Shown piece after piece: positions 18,987 to 29,963 of a stretch of 64,000 nt of DNA; positions within the stretch are counted from its first letter, which is position 1; each line of letters starts with the position of its first letter. The translations under genes and the position numbers were made by a program. A model generated the notes under the pieces. That model saw only the letters and a list, made by a program, of their open reading frames with translations, was not told where the DNA came from and ran no database searches. The stretch is from positions 1,178,001 through 1,242,000 of the forward strand of contig NZ_JARVWS010000001.1 in the NCBI RefSeq assembly GCF_029846275.1. Direction: 5' to 3'. The stretch is from Nocardioides sp. CER19. GTDB lineage: Bacteria > Actinomycetota > Actinomycetes > Propionibacteriales > Nocardioidaceae.

Positions 18987-20366
18987 ATGACCGTCCAAGC
19001 CACCCGCGCCGCCGAGATCTCCGGCGAGGGCGACTCCGGCGGACGTGCGCCGATCCCTGCCGTGCTCCCGGCCGACCGCGGTCTGCCCTGGCTCGGGCGC
19101 GTCTTCGAGTACGCGAAGGACCCCGTCACGCTGATGCGGCACCAGTGGGACACCTACGGGCCGGTGGCGCCGTTCAACGCGACCGGCAACCTGGGCGCGA
19201 TGCTGCTCGGGCCCGACGCCTGCGGTGAGGCCCTGCAGAACCGCGACAAGGCCTTTGCCAACGGGCCGGCGTGGTCGCGGCTGGTCGGGCCGTTCTTCAA
19301 CCGGGGACTCATGCTGCTCGACTTCGAGGAGCACCACGCCCAACGCCGCATCATGCAGGAGGCGTTCACCCGGCCCCGGCTGGACGCCTACACCCGGCGG
19401 ATGCACCCGGCGATCGCCCGCGGCATCTGCGGCTGGGACGCCGCGAGCAGATTCAAGTCCTACTGGCGGCTCAAGCAGCTCACCCTCGACATCGCGGCCG
19501 ACATCTTCATGGGCGGCGCCGCCGACACCAGCCGCGCCGAGATGGACCGGGTCAACCGGGCCTTCATCGACTGCGTCCAGGCCGCGGCCGGCATCGTGCG
19601 GGCCGACGTACCGCTCACCCGGTGGGGCCGCGCCTACAAGGGCCGCGTCGTCCTCGAGGACTTCCTGCGGCACTACCTGCCGGCCAAGCGTGCCGAGCAG
19701 ACCGACGACATCTTCTCCGTGCTGTGCCACATCGAGACCGACGACGGCGAGCGGTTCACCGACGAGGACGTCGTCAACCACATGGTGTTCCTGATGATGG
19801 CGGCCCACGACACCTCGACCAACACCGCCACCGCGATGCTGCAGTTCCTCGGCCAGCACCCGGCCTGGCAGGAGCGCTGCCGGGCCGAGTCGCAGGCGCT
19901 CGGCGACGAGCCGTCGATGGAGGAGCTCGAGGGCCTGGAGTCGCTCGACCTCGTCATGCGGGAGGCGCTGCGGCTGCGACCGCCGGTCCCGGTCGTCGTA
20001 CGCCACACGGTGAAGGAGACGGTCGTCCAGGGCGTGGAGATCCCGGCCGGGACGGAGGTCGTCGTCGCGCTGCAGTTCTCCCACACGCTGGAGCAGTACT
20101 GGACGAACCCCAACGTCTTCGACCCGGGGCGCTTCTCCGCGGACCGTCGCGAGGACCGGTCGCACCGGTTCGCCTGGACGCCCTTCGGCGGGGGCGTGCA
20201 CAAGTGCATCGGGCTCTACTTCGCCGGACTCGAGATCAAGGCGATCCTCCATCGCCTGCTGCGCGACTACCACTGGTCCGTCCCGCCCGGCTACCGGCCG
20301 CCGCTCGACAACCACTCGCTGCCGTTCCCGAAGGACGGCCAGCCGATCACCCTCGTCCGGAACTGA
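18987..20366 (+). CDS. Cytochrome P450, CYP136-like
   Basis: A 459-aa haem monooxygenase. The I-helix oxygen-activation motif is MMAAHDTSTNTAT, the ExxR pair is in MREALRLRPP, and the haem loop is FGGGVHKCIG with the Cys ligand near residue 407. The phrases GPFFNRGLMLLDFEEHH and RRIMQEAFTRPRL closely resemble what I recall of mycobacterial CYP136 (Rv3059), which also lies beside a TetR and an SDR gene. The ATG at 18987 has GGAGAGG upstream and is better placed than the far in-frame start at 18873. It heads an operon with an aldehyde dehydrogenase, ligase and SDR. No ferredoxin or reductase gene is nearby. Substrate unknown; a lipid or terpenoid is likely. Confidence 0.9.
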   Translation: MTVQATRAAEISGEGDSGGRAPIPAVLPADRGLPWLGRVFEYAKDPVTLMRHQWDTYGPVAPFNATGNLGAMLLGPDACGEALQNRDKAFANGPAWSRLVGPFFNRGLMLLDFEEHHAQRRIMQEAFTRPRLDAYTRRMHPAIARGICGWDAASRFKSYWRLKQLTLDIAADIFMGGAADTSRAEMDRVNRAFIDCVQAAAGIVRADVPLTRWGRAYKGRVVLEDFLRHYLPAKRAEQTDDIFSVLCHIETDDGERFTDEDVVNHMVFLMMAAHDTSTNTATAMLQFLGQHPAWQERCRAESQALGDEPSMEELEGLESLDLVMREALRLRPPVPVVVRHTVKETVVQGVEIPAGTEVVVALQFSHTLEQYWTNPNVFDPGRFSADRREDRSHRFAWTPFGGGVHKCIGLYFAGLEIKAILHRLLRDYHWSVPPGYRPPLDNHSLPFPKDGQPITLVRN

Positions 20367-20382
20367 CCTCCGAGGACACGCC

Positions 20383-21993
20383 ATGACCACCGCCCTTCCC
20401 GACGCGCCGCAGACCACCGGGCCCGGGCCGGCCAGCCGGTTCCGTCCCGAGTGGGTGAGCGATGCCCGGCTCGCGTCCTGGACCCGCTGGGTCGCCGCGC
20501 CGGCCGGTGCGGCGACGCTGACCGCCACCGCGCCGTACGACGGCCTCCCGACCGCCCCCGTCCCCGCCTGCGGCCCCGACGACGTCGCCGCCGCGGTCGC
20601 CGCCGCCCGCGCGGCGCAGCCCGCTTGGGCCACCCTCGGCGTCGACGAGCGCGCGGAGGTGGTGCTGCGGTTCCACGACCTGCTCGTGGAGCGGCAGGAC
20701 GAGGTGCTCGACCTCATCCAGTGGGAGATGGGCAAGGCCCGCTTCCACGCGTGGCAGGAGGTGCTCCAGGTCGGCAACCTGGCCCGGCACTATGCCCGCC
20801 ACGGGCGCGCCTACCTGGAGGACCGGAAGGTGCGGCCGGCCATCCCGCTCGCCACCTCGGCCCGGGAGGTGCGCGTCCCGAAGGGCGTCGTCGGCATCAT
20901 CTCGCCGTGGAACTACCCGCTCTACCTGGGCGTGGGCGACCTCCTGCCCGCCCTCGTCGCCGGCAACACGGTCGTGGGCAAGGCCGATCCCCAGACCCCG
21001 CTCACGCTGCTGTGGGCGCGGGCGCTGATGGCCGAGGCCGGCCTGCCCGAGGACGCCTGGAAGGTCGTGGCGGGGCCGGGTGCCGAGGTCGGCGAGGCCC
21101 TGGTCGACCACGTCGACTACATCGCGTTCACCGGGTCGACGGCCACCGGCCGCCTGGTCGCCGAGCGCGCGGCGCGCCGCCTCATCGGCGCCTCCCTCGA
21201 GCTCGGCGGCAAGAACCCCCTCATCGTCCGGCACGACGCCGACCTCGCCGTCGCAGCGCGTGGCACCGCCGACGCGGCGTTCGCCAACACCGGGCAGATG
21301 TGCATCCACATCGAGCGGGTCCTCGTGCACACGGACGTCTACGACGACTTCCGCGAGGCACTGCTCGCCGCGACCAGCGGCCAGCGGGTGGGGCAGGCCT
21401 ACGACTACGCGTTCGGCGTCGGCTCGCTGGCCTCCCAGGCGCAGCTCGACAAGGTGAGCGCCCACGTGGCCGACGCGGTGGCCAAGGGCGCCACCGTGCT
21501 CGCCGGCGGGCGCGCCCTGCCGGAGATCGGGCCGTTCGTCTATGCCCCGACCGTCCTCGAGGGCGTCACCGAGGACATGGACCTGTGCCTGGGGGAGACG
21601 TTCGGCCCGGTGGTGGCGCTCTACCGCGTGGCCGACGACGACGAGGCGGTCGCCGTCGCGAACCAGGGCCGGGCCGGCCTGTCGGCGAGCATCTTCAGCA
21701 AGGACATCGCCGCCGCGCAGGCGCTCGCGCCGCGGATCCGGGCCGGCTCGGTGAACATCAACGACGGCGCCTCGCTCGCCGCGGGCACCGTCGAGGCAGG
21801 GATGGGCGGCATGGGCGACAGCGGCCTCGGCCGCCGGCACGGTCCGGAGGGCATCCGGAAGTACACCGAGACGCAGACGGTGGTCGCCTCCAGGATCGGC
21901 CCGGTCGGGCCGCCGGCGGGCACCCCGGTCGCGAAGTTCGTCGCCCTCGGCAACGGCCAGCTCCGCCTGCTGCGCCGCCTCCGGGTGCGCTGA
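20383..21993 (+). CDS. Aldehyde dehydrogenase, succinate-semialdehyde dehydrogenase (GabD2)-like
   Basis: A 536-aa NAD(P)-dependent aldehyde dehydrogenase. The fold blocks are GVVGIISPWNYPLYLGVGD, the cofactor motif FTGSTATGR, catalytic Glu in LELGGKNPL, and the nucleophilic Cys in NTGQMCIHIER. Overall it resembles what I recall of mycobacterial GabD2 (Rv1731), including GGMGDSGLGRRHGPEG near the end. It starts 16 nt after the P450 stop with GAGGA upstream. In this operon it probably oxidises an aldehyde derived from the P450 product rather than succinic semialdehyde; that is inference from context. The C-terminal tail is basic and hydrophobic, as in GabD2. Confidence 0.9.
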   Translation: MTTALPDAPQTTGPGPASRFRPEWVSDARLASWTRWVAAPAGAATLTATAPYDGLPTAPVPACGPDDVAAAVAAARAAQPAWATLGVDERAEVVLRFHDLLVERQDEVLDLIQWEMGKARFHAWQEVLQVGNLARHYARHGRAYLEDRKVRPAIPLATSAREVRVPKGVVGIISPWNYPLYLGVGDLLPALVAGNTVVGKADPQTPLTLLWARALMAEAGLPEDAWKVVAGPGAEVGEALVDHVDYIAFTGSTATGRLVAERAARRLIGASLELGGKNPLIVRHDADLAVAARGTADAAFANTGQMCIHIERVLVHTDVYDDFREALLAATSGQRVGQAYDYAFGVGSLASQAQLDKVSAHVADAVAKGATVLAGGRALPEIGPFVYAPTVLEGVTEDMDLCLGETFGPVVALYRVADDDEAVAVANQGRAGLSASIFSKDIAAAQALAPRIRAGSVNINDGASLAAGTVEAGMGGMGDSGLGRRHGPEGIRKYTETQTVVASRIGPVGPPAGTPVAKFVALGNGQLRLLRRLRVR

Positions 21994-22022
21994 GTCGCGA
22001 CCGCCACGACGGAAGGACCCGC

Positions 22023-22094
22023 ATGGACTTCGACGACACCGGCGCCTACGACGAGGTGGCCGAGCTCGCGCTGGCCGCAGGAGGTGGGAAGTGA
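22023..22094 (+). CDS. 23-codon micro-ORF between ALDH and ligase genes
   Basis: ATG at 22023 with GGAAGGA about 8 nt upstream opens a 23-residue acidic peptide (MDFDDTGAYDEVAEL, then an Ala/Gly-rich end). Its TGA (22092-22094) overlaps the GTG (22091) of the acyl-CoA ligase as GTGA. It has both a ribosome-binding site and a coupled stop, so it may be translated, either as a small protein or as a coupling leader. It has no Cys and no known precursor-peptide motif. It could also be the eroded N-terminus of a lost gene. Confidence 0.4.
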   Translation: MDFDDTGAYDEVAELALAAGGGK

Positions 22095-23611
22095 CCACGA
22101 CGACGGGCGAGCACAACCTCGCCGTACTCGCCGAGCGCAGCCTCGAGCGCCTCGGGGACTACGAGGCGCTGTTCTTCGAGGGGACCTGGCACACCTCGGG
22201 CGAGATCTGCGACCGCTCGGCGCGGGTCGCCGCCGGCCTGCGCGGCCTCGGCATCGAGCCGGGCGACCGGGTCGTCGTGCTGATGATGAACACGCCCGAG
22301 GTCTTCGTCTCCTACCACGCGATCTGGCGGGCCGGCGCCGTCGTCACCCCGGTCATCTTCCTCCAGACCCCACCCGAGCTGCGCCACATCCTCGAGGACT
22401 CCGGCGCCAAGGCGGCGATCCTGACGCCCGAGCTGCTGCCGCTCTTCCAGGGCTCGGCCGAGGGGCTCGACATCCGGGCGATCGTGGTCGACGGGGACGG
22501 CGCCGACGGCACGACGCCGTACGCCGACCTGGAGCGGAACGCCCCCGAGGAGATCGTCCCGAGGGCCGACGACGACCCCGCCGCCCTCCTCTACACCGGC
22601 GGCACGACCGGCCGCGCGAGGGGCGTCGTGCTCAGCCACCACAACCTCTGGGCCGCCGGCAGCGGCATGCAGGACGTCGCCCGGGCGTCCGACACGACGC
22701 GGATGCTGCTGCCGCTGCCGCTCTCGCATGCGTTCGGGCTCAACGTGCTCGTCGCCGGGCTGCACGCCGACCGACGGCACGTGTCGGTGATGCAGCGGTG
22801 GTTCGACGCGAAGGGGTGGCTCGAGCTCGTCCAGGAGCACCGGCTCGAGACGAGCACGGTGGTGCCCTCGATGATGCAGATGCTGCTCGACCAGCCCTAC
22901 CAGGACTACGACCTGAGCTCGCTGGTCTCCTTCGGCTCCGGGGGCGCTCCGTTGCTGCCGTCGCTGCGGGAGAAGGTAGAGAAGGCGTTCGGCGTGGTGA
23001 TCCTCGAGGGCTACGGCTGCACCGAGACCAGCGCCATCGTCACCGCCTCGACCGTCGAGACGAGCAGGCCGGGCAGCGTCGGCAAGCCGGCGGCCCACGC
23101 CGAGGTGGCGATCATGGCGCCCGACGGCACCGTCCTGCCGGCCGGCGAGGAGGGCGAGATCTGCGTCCGCGGGTCCGGCGTGATGCTCGGCTACTGGAAC
23201 TCCCCGGAGCTGTCCGCCCAGACGGTCCGCGACGGGTGGCTGCACACCGGCGACGTCGGCCGCCTCGACGAGGACGGCTACCTCTACGTCGTCGACCGGG
23301 TCAAGGACCTGATCATCCGCGGCGGCTTCAACGTCTATCCGCGCGACGTCGAGGACGTCCTGGTGGAGCACCCGGCGGTGGCGGCCGCGGCCGTCGTCGG
23401 CAGGCCGGACGAGGAGAGCGGCGAGGAGGTCGTGGCGGTCGTCCAGCTCGCGCCGGGCGGCGAGGCGACGGCCGAGGAGCTGATCGCGTTCGCCCAGGCC
23501 CGCCTGGCGAAGTACAAGTACCCGCGCGAGGTGATCGTCGTGCCCGCGGTGCCCCTGACCAGCGTCGGGAAGATCAACCGCCGTGCCGTCCGTGACCTGG
23601 TCAGAGGCTGA
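22091..23611 (+). CDS. Acyl-CoA synthetase (AMP-forming ligase)
   Basis: A 506-aa class I adenylate-forming enzyme that activates a carboxylic acid as acyl-AMP then acyl-CoA. Motifs in order: P-loop LLYTGGTTGRARGVVLSH, substrate-domain EGYGCTETSA, ATP-binding GWLHTGDVG, hinge VDRVKDLIIRGGFNVYPRDVE, and the catalytic Lys in TSVGKINRR near the C-terminus. AGGAGG lies 5 nt before the GTG start, within the end of the micro-ORF. Placed after a P450 and an aldehyde dehydrogenase, it probably activates the acid these enzymes produce, preparing it for beta-oxidation. Chain length preference is not readable. Confidence 0.92.
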   Translation: MTTTTGEHNLAVLAERSLERLGDYEALFFEGTWHTSGEICDRSARVAAGLRGLGIEPGDRVVVLMMNTPEVFVSYHAIWRAGAVVTPVIFLQTPPELRHILEDSGAKAAILTPELLPLFQGSAEGLDIRAIVVDGDGADGTTPYADLERNAPEEIVPRADDDPAALLYTGGTTGRARGVVLSHHNLWAAGSGMQDVARASDTTRMLLPLPLSHAFGLNVLVAGLHADRRHVSVMQRWFDAKGWLELVQEHRLETSTVVPSMMQMLLDQPYQDYDLSSLVSFGSGGAPLLPSLREKVEKAFGVVILEGYGCTETSAIVTASTVETSRPGSVGKPAAHAEVAIMAPDGTVLPAGEEGEICVRGSGVMLGYWNSPELSAQTVRDGWLHTGDVGRLDEDGYLYVVDRVKDLIIRGGFNVYPRDVEDVLVEHPAVAAAAVVGRPDEESGEEVVAVVQLAPGGEATAEELIAFAQARLAKYKYPREVIVVPAVPLTSVGKINRRAVRDLVRG

Positions 23612-23658
23612 CCCCGTGCAACCGACCCCACCGTTCGCCGACCGACAAGAGGTGTGCC

Positions 23659-24495
23659 ATGTCCCGTGAGATCTCCGGCAAGTCCGTCATCGTCACGGGC
23701 GGCGCCCGCGGCATCGGCAAGGCGACCGTCGAGCGGTTCGCCAGGCTCGGTGCGTCGGTCGCCGTCGGCGACCGCGACCTCGACCTGGCCCAGGCGGTGG
23801 CCGGCTCCTTCGGCGATCGCGTGGTCGCCGCCCGGCTCGACGTGACCGACCCGGCGTCCTGGCGCGAGTTCCTCGACGAGACCGCTCACCTCGGCCCCTG
23901 GGACGTCCTGGTCAACAACGCCGGCATCATGCCGCTCGGGCCGGTCATCAAGGAGCCCGACGCGGTCACCCGGGCGATCATCGACGTCAACGTCCACGGC
24001 GTCATCAACGGCACCAAGGCGGTCGCCCCCGGCATGGTGGACCGCGGCCGCGGTCACATCGTCAACGTGGCCTCGGCCGTCGGCCGCCTGGCGGTCCCCG
24101 ACGGCGCGACCTACTCGGCGTCGAAGTTCGCGGTGGTGGGGTTCAGCGAGGCGATCCGGCAGGAGCTCGCGCCGCAGGGTGTCGAGGTGTCGGTGGTGCT
24201 GCCCACGGTGGTGCAGACCGAGCTCGCCGCCGGCGTACCCGCGGCCAAGGGCATGAAGCCCGTCACCCCGGACGACGTGGCTGCCGCCATCGTGCGGGTG
24301 GTGCGCCACCCCCGTGCCGAGCTGTGGGTGCCCAACTGGGTGCAGGGCCCGACCAAGCTGACCCAGGCGCTGCCGCGGCGGATCCAGAACGTGCTCGCCA
24401 AGATGAACGACGCCTCGAGGGTGCTGTCCCAGGCCGACCCGGCGGCACGCGCCGCCTACGAGGAGCGCGCACGTCGCGCCAACGCGCGCGACTGA
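23659..24495 (+). CDS. Short-chain dehydrogenase/reductase
   Basis: A 278-aa NAD(P)-dependent oxidoreductase. The cofactor loop is VTGGARGIGKAT, the structural motif is VNNAGIMPLG, and the catalytic Ser-Tyr-Lys appear in NVASAVG and YSASK. A C-terminal extension of about 40 residues (NWVQGPTKLTQALPRRIQN onward) is amphipathic, as in SDRs of lipid metabolism. It starts 47 nt after the ligase stop with AAGAGGTG upstream and is the last gene of the P450 operon. It probably oxidises an alcohol or reduces a ketone of the same substrate. Confidence 0.9.
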   Translation: MSREISGKSVIVTGGARGIGKATVERFARLGASVAVGDRDLDLAQAVAGSFGDRVVAARLDVTDPASWREFLDETAHLGPWDVLVNNAGIMPLGPVIKEPDAVTRAIIDVNVHGVINGTKAVAPGMVDRGRGHIVNVASAVGRLAVPDGATYSASKFAVVGFSEAIRQELAPQGVEVSVVLPTVVQTELAAGVPAAKGMKPVTPDDVAAAIVRVVRHPRAELWVPNWVQGPTKLTQALPRRIQNVLAKMNDASRVLSQADPAARAAYEERARRANARD

Positions 24496-24496
24496 C

Positions 24497-26116
24497 CTAC
24501 TCGTAGCGGAACGTCGCCACCAGCTCCTGCAGCCGGCCCGACATCCGCGAGAGCTCGCCGACCGCGGCGCTGATCTCGTGGACGCCGTCGGTCGTCACCT
24601 GCGAGCTGCCGGCGAGGGTGACGATCGCCGCGGCGATCTCCCCGGTTCCGCCGGCGGCGTCGGAGACGCTGCGGTTCATCTCCTTCGTCGTCACCGACTG
24701 CTCCTCGACGGCTGCCGCGATCGTGTTCTGCGAGTCGCTGATCCGGGTGACCACCTCGCCGATGCGGTCGATGGCCGCGACGGCGCCGCTGGCGTCGGCC
24801 TGGATCGCCCCGACGCGCTGGGAGATGTCGTCGGTGGCCTTCGCCGTCTCCTGCGCGAGGTCCTTGACCTCACTCGCCACGACGGCGAAGCCCTTGCCGG
24901 CCTCGCCGGCTCGGGCCGCCTCGATGGTCGCGTTGAGCGCGAGCAGGTTGGTCTGCTCGGCGATCGAGCTGATCAGCTTGACGACGTTGCCGATCTCCTC
25001 GCTCGACTGGCCCAGCTGGTCGATGGTGCGTCGCGTCGTCTCGGCCTCGCGGACCGCCTCGGCGACCACGCCGACGGCGTGCTGGGCGCTGCGGGCGATC
25101 TCCTGGATCGAGGCACCCATCTGCTCGGACGCCGCGGCGACGGTCTGGACGTTCTCGGAGACCTGGCCGGCGGCGGAGCTCACCTCGGTGGCACCCGCCG
25201 ACGCCTCGACCGCGGAGCCGGAGATCCGCGCGGTCGTCCTCTCGATGCCTGCAGCGGTGCCGCTCAGCGTGTCGGCCGACTCGGCGAGCGTCGAGACGAT
25301 GCCGCGCAGGGAGGCCATCGACGCGTCGAAGGCGGCCGCGAGCCGACCCACCTCGTCGCCCTGGTCGATGCCGGGCGAGGCGGTCAGGTCGCCGTCGGCT
25401 ACGCGGGTGAGAGCGTCGACGGAGCGGCGCAGCGGGCGGACGATCGAGCGCGTGACGACGATGCTCAGCAGGATGGCGGTCAGCAGCGCGAGGACGGCCG
25501 TGCCGAGGACGGCCGCCCGGGCCACCGACCCCGTGTGGGCGGAGCGGTGCGCGAGGGCGACCTGGCGGGCGTCGAGGGACTTCGCGAGCTTGTCGGTGCT
25601 GTCGAGGAGGTCCGACCAGGCGGTGTCGAGGTCGTTGTTGAGGAGGTCCCACGCCGCGGCCATGCTCTTCTTCGAGCCCTTGCGGATCTTGAGCACCATG
25701 GCGTCGTTGATCGTGAAGTAGTCGTCCCACTGGTCGCGGATGTGGTCGAGCTCGGCGAGCTCCTGCGTGGTGTAGAGGTGGCGGTCCGCGGAGTTCAGCA
25801 GCGCGTAGACGGCGTTCCGCGACGCGGTCAGCCCCTGCACGTTGTAGTTGTCGGGCGCCACGGCCTCCACCGGGTCCTCGACGACCGCCTCGGCGTAGAT
25901 GTAGCCCTGCCAGCCGCTGATGTCGGAGTCGAGGTAGCGCAGCTCCTGGACGTCGTCACGCAGGGACTGGAGCTGGTTGGTGTCCCGGAGCAGGTTCTCC
26001 TGCTTCGTGCCGCCGGTCGCGCCGGCGACGGCCACGATGGCCAGCAGCACGCAGATCAGACCGAAGGCGACCGTGAGCCGGCGCCCGATGGACATGTCAC
26101 GCAGCAGGGTTCGCAC
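24497..26116 (-). CDS. Methyl-accepting chemotaxis protein
   Basis: A 539-aa receptor. TM1 is at about residues 12-34 ([20 protein letters not shown]), an extracytoplasmic helical sensor spans 35-200, and TM2 is near 203-225. A HAMP domain follows ([20 protein letters not shown]), then the cytoplasmic signalling hairpin with the tip [19 protein letters not shown] and [15 protein letters not shown]. The stop falls 2 nt after the convergent SDR stop. The start is uncertain: GTG 26116 or ATG 26095 (MSIGRR). A sigma-28-like promoter lies upstream. No cheA, cheW or flagellar gene is in the window, so this is an orphan receptor. Confidence 0.93.
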   Translation of the reverse strand: MRTLLRDMSIGRRLTVAFGLICVLLAIVAVAGATGGTKQENLLRDTNQLQSLRDDVQELRYLDSDISGWQGYIYAEAVVEDPVEAVAPDNYNVQGLTASRNAVYALLNSADRHLYTTQELAELDHIRDQWDDYFTINDAMVLKIRKGSKKSMAAAWDLLNNDLDTAWSDLLDSTDKLAKSLDARQVALAHRSAHTGSVARAAVLGTAVLALLTAILLSIVVTRSIVRPLRRSVDALTRVADGDLTASPGIDQGDEVGRLAAAFDASMASLRGIVSTLAESADTLSGTAAGIERTTARISGSAVEASAGATEVSSAAGQVSENVQTVAAASEQMGASIQEIARSAQHAVGVVAEAVREAETTRRTIDQLGQSSEEIGNVVKLISSIAEQTNLLALNATIEAARAGEAGKGFAVVASEVKDLAQETAKATDDISQRVGAIQADASGAVAAIDRIGEVVTRISDSQNTIAAAVEEQSVTTKEMNRSVSDAAGGTGEIAAAIVTLAGSSQVTTDGVHEISAAVGELSRMSGRLQELVATFRYE

Positions 26117-26165
26117 CTGCTGGGCATCGGCACGGCCGCGCCGTTCCTGAGGCCGACGCGGTGTG

Positions 26166-26192
26166 GGATCGGCGACTGTCGGGCGGGGAATA
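26166..26192 (-). promoter_or_regulatory. Sigma-28 (FliA/WhiG)-like promoter for the chemoreceptor
   Basis: On the minus strand TATT (26192-26189) is followed by 15 nt and GCCGATCC (26173-26166). The known consensus is TAAA-N15-GCCGATAA, so spacing and the GCCGAT core match exactly. It lies about 50 nt upstream of the receptor start. Confidence 0.5.
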
Positions 26193-26250
26193 GCTGCGGC
26201 GGCCGCCCCGGTTGGGCATGAGTCCCCTTTGGATCGATCGAAAGCGACGG

Positions 26251-27456
26251 ATGACAGCGACCACCGAGCTGACCGCTCCCACTCAGGGGACCGTCAAGCA
26301 TGCCGTGCTGGCCATCCTCGCGCTGGCGGTCGGCGGCTTCGCCATCGGGACCACCGAGTTCGTCACGATGGGCGTGCTGCCGCAGATCGCCGACGGTCTC
26401 GACGTGTCGATCCCGAGCGCCGGGCACGTCATCTCGGCGTACGCCCTGGGCGTGGTTGTCGGCGTGCCCCTGCTCTCGTTCTTCGTCGCGCACCTGCCGC
26501 GCAAGGGGCTGCTGCTCGCGTTCATGGGCGTGTACGCCGCCTTCAACGTGCTCTCCGCGGCGTCGCCCAGCTATCGGGTGCTGATGGTGGCGCGCTTCTT
26601 CGACGGCCTGCCGCACGGCGCCTACTTCGGCATCGCCTCCCTGGTGGCGGCGGGCCTGGTGTCGGAGGAGCGCCGCGGTCGCGCGGTCGCCAGCGTGATG
26701 ATGGGCATCTCGGTCGCCAACGTCGCCGGGGTCCCGGCGGCCACGTGGCTCGGCCAGCACGTCGGCTGGCGGGCGACGTACCTCGCCGCCGCCGCTCTCG
26801 CCGCCCTGACCGTGGCGCTGATCGCGTGGTCGGTGCCGCGGACGCCCGGCAACCCGGAGTCGACCGGCCGGTCGGAGGCCCGCGGCTTCTTCACCAACCC
26901 GCAGGTCTGGCTCACCATGGTCGCGGGCGCCGCCGGCTTCGGCGGCCTGTTCGCCATCTACTCCTACATCGGCAAGATCGTCCCCGACGTCGCCGGCCTG
27001 TCCGCCGACACCGTGCCGGTCTTCGTGCTGGTGCTGGGCCTCGGCATGGTGGCCGGCACGTTCGTCGCCGGCGAGCTGGCCCAGTGGTCGGTCTTCAGGA
27101 CGCTCCTCGTCGGCAGCATCGCGTCCCTGGTGATCATGCTCCTGACGTGGGTGGTCGCCCCGCACGGCTGGCTGCTGGCGCCCGCGATCTTCCTCGTGAC
27201 CGCGTCCGGCTCGGTCATCGCCGTCAACCTGCAGATCCGGCTGATGGACGTCTCCGGGGACGCCGTGACGCTGGGCGCCGCGATGAACCACGCGGCGCTC
27301 AACATCGCCAACGCGCTCGGCGCCTACCTCGGCGGCCTGGCCATCGCGTGGGGCTTCGGCTACCGCTCGACGACGCTGGTCGGCGCCGGCCTGGCCGTCT
27401 TCGGGATCGCGCTGCTGCTGTGGAGCGCGGCGCTCCACCGACGTACGACGCTGACG

Positions 27457-27468
<12 letters not shown>
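26251..27468 (+). CDS. MFS transporter, AraJ/drug-efflux type
   Basis: A 405-aa, 12-segment major facilitator. The N-terminus has [21 protein letters not shown], the signature of the DHA1 branch that includes AraJ and chloramphenicol exporters. The loop 2-3 motif is degenerate, and motif C-like [19 protein letters not shown] is present. The ATG at 26251 (MTATTEL) is chosen over an upstream in-frame ATG at 26212 because it leaves a short cytoplasmic N-terminus; neither has a strong ribosome-binding site. It diverges from the chemoreceptor and its last 12 nt overlap the convergent acetyltransferase gene. It probably exports a small molecule by proton antiport. Confidence 0.88.
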
Positions 27469-29386
<1,918 letters not shown>

Positions 29387-29398
29387 CCTCGCCCGGTA

Positions 29399-29935
29399 AT
29401 GTCGACCAGCGTGCGGACGATCGGTGTGGCCGTCGCGATCCCGGAGCCCTGGGCCAGCCAGCTCCAGGACTACCGCGCGCGGCTGGGTGACGCGACGGCG
29501 TCGATGATCCCGACCCACATCACGCTGGTCCCGCCGACCGAGGTCGCCACCGAGGTCGTCGAGAAGATCGAGGCGCACCTCACCGACGTCGCCGAGACCG
29601 TCGACTCCTTCGAGGTGCACCTGCGCGGCACCGGCACGTTCCGGCCGGTCTCGCCGGTGGTCTTCGTCGCCGTCGTCGAGGGCATCTCCTCGTGCGAGCA
29701 GCTGGCCTCCGCCGTACGCCGGGGACCGCTCGCCGTCGACCTCTCCTTCCCCTACCACCCGCACGTGACGGTCGCCCACGACCTGCCGGAGGAGGCGCTC
29801 GACCGGGCCTTCGAGGAGCTCGCCGAGTTCGAGTGCACCTTCGAGGTGCACGACTTCCACCTCTACGTCCACGACGACCAGAACGGGTGGCGCCCGACGC
29901 GCGACTTCGTCCTGCGCTCCGACGCGCGACGCTGA
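29399..29935 (+). CDS. 2'-5' RNA ligase family protein (LigT/cyclic phosphodiesterase fold)
   Basis: A 178-aa protein of the 2H phosphoesterase superfamily. The two catalytic HxT motifs are present: THITLV near residue 40 and HPHVTVAH near residue 120. Family members act on 2',3'-cyclic or 2'-5' phosphodiester bonds in RNA or nucleotides. It starts 12 nt after trpS and precedes the YihY-type gene by 28 nt, so these three may be cotranscribed. The biological substrate in actinobacteria is not known. Confidence 0.85.
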   Translation: MSTSVRTIGVAVAIPEPWASQLQDYRARLGDATASMIPTHITLVPPTEVATEVVEKIEAHLTDVAETVDSFEVHLRGTGTFRPVSPVVFVAVVEGISSCEQLASAVRRGPLAVDLSFPYHPHVTVAHDLPEEALDRAFEELAEFECTFEVHDFHLYVHDDQNGWRPTRDFVLRSDARR

Positions 29936-29963
29936 TCCGGCCTCCGGCGGGTACCGGCCGGGC

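Noticed and set aside
22023..22094. Micro-ORF as a RiPP or mycofactocin-type precursor
   Set aside because: It has no Cys/Thr-rich core, no known recognition motif and no radical SAM or RRE gene nearby.
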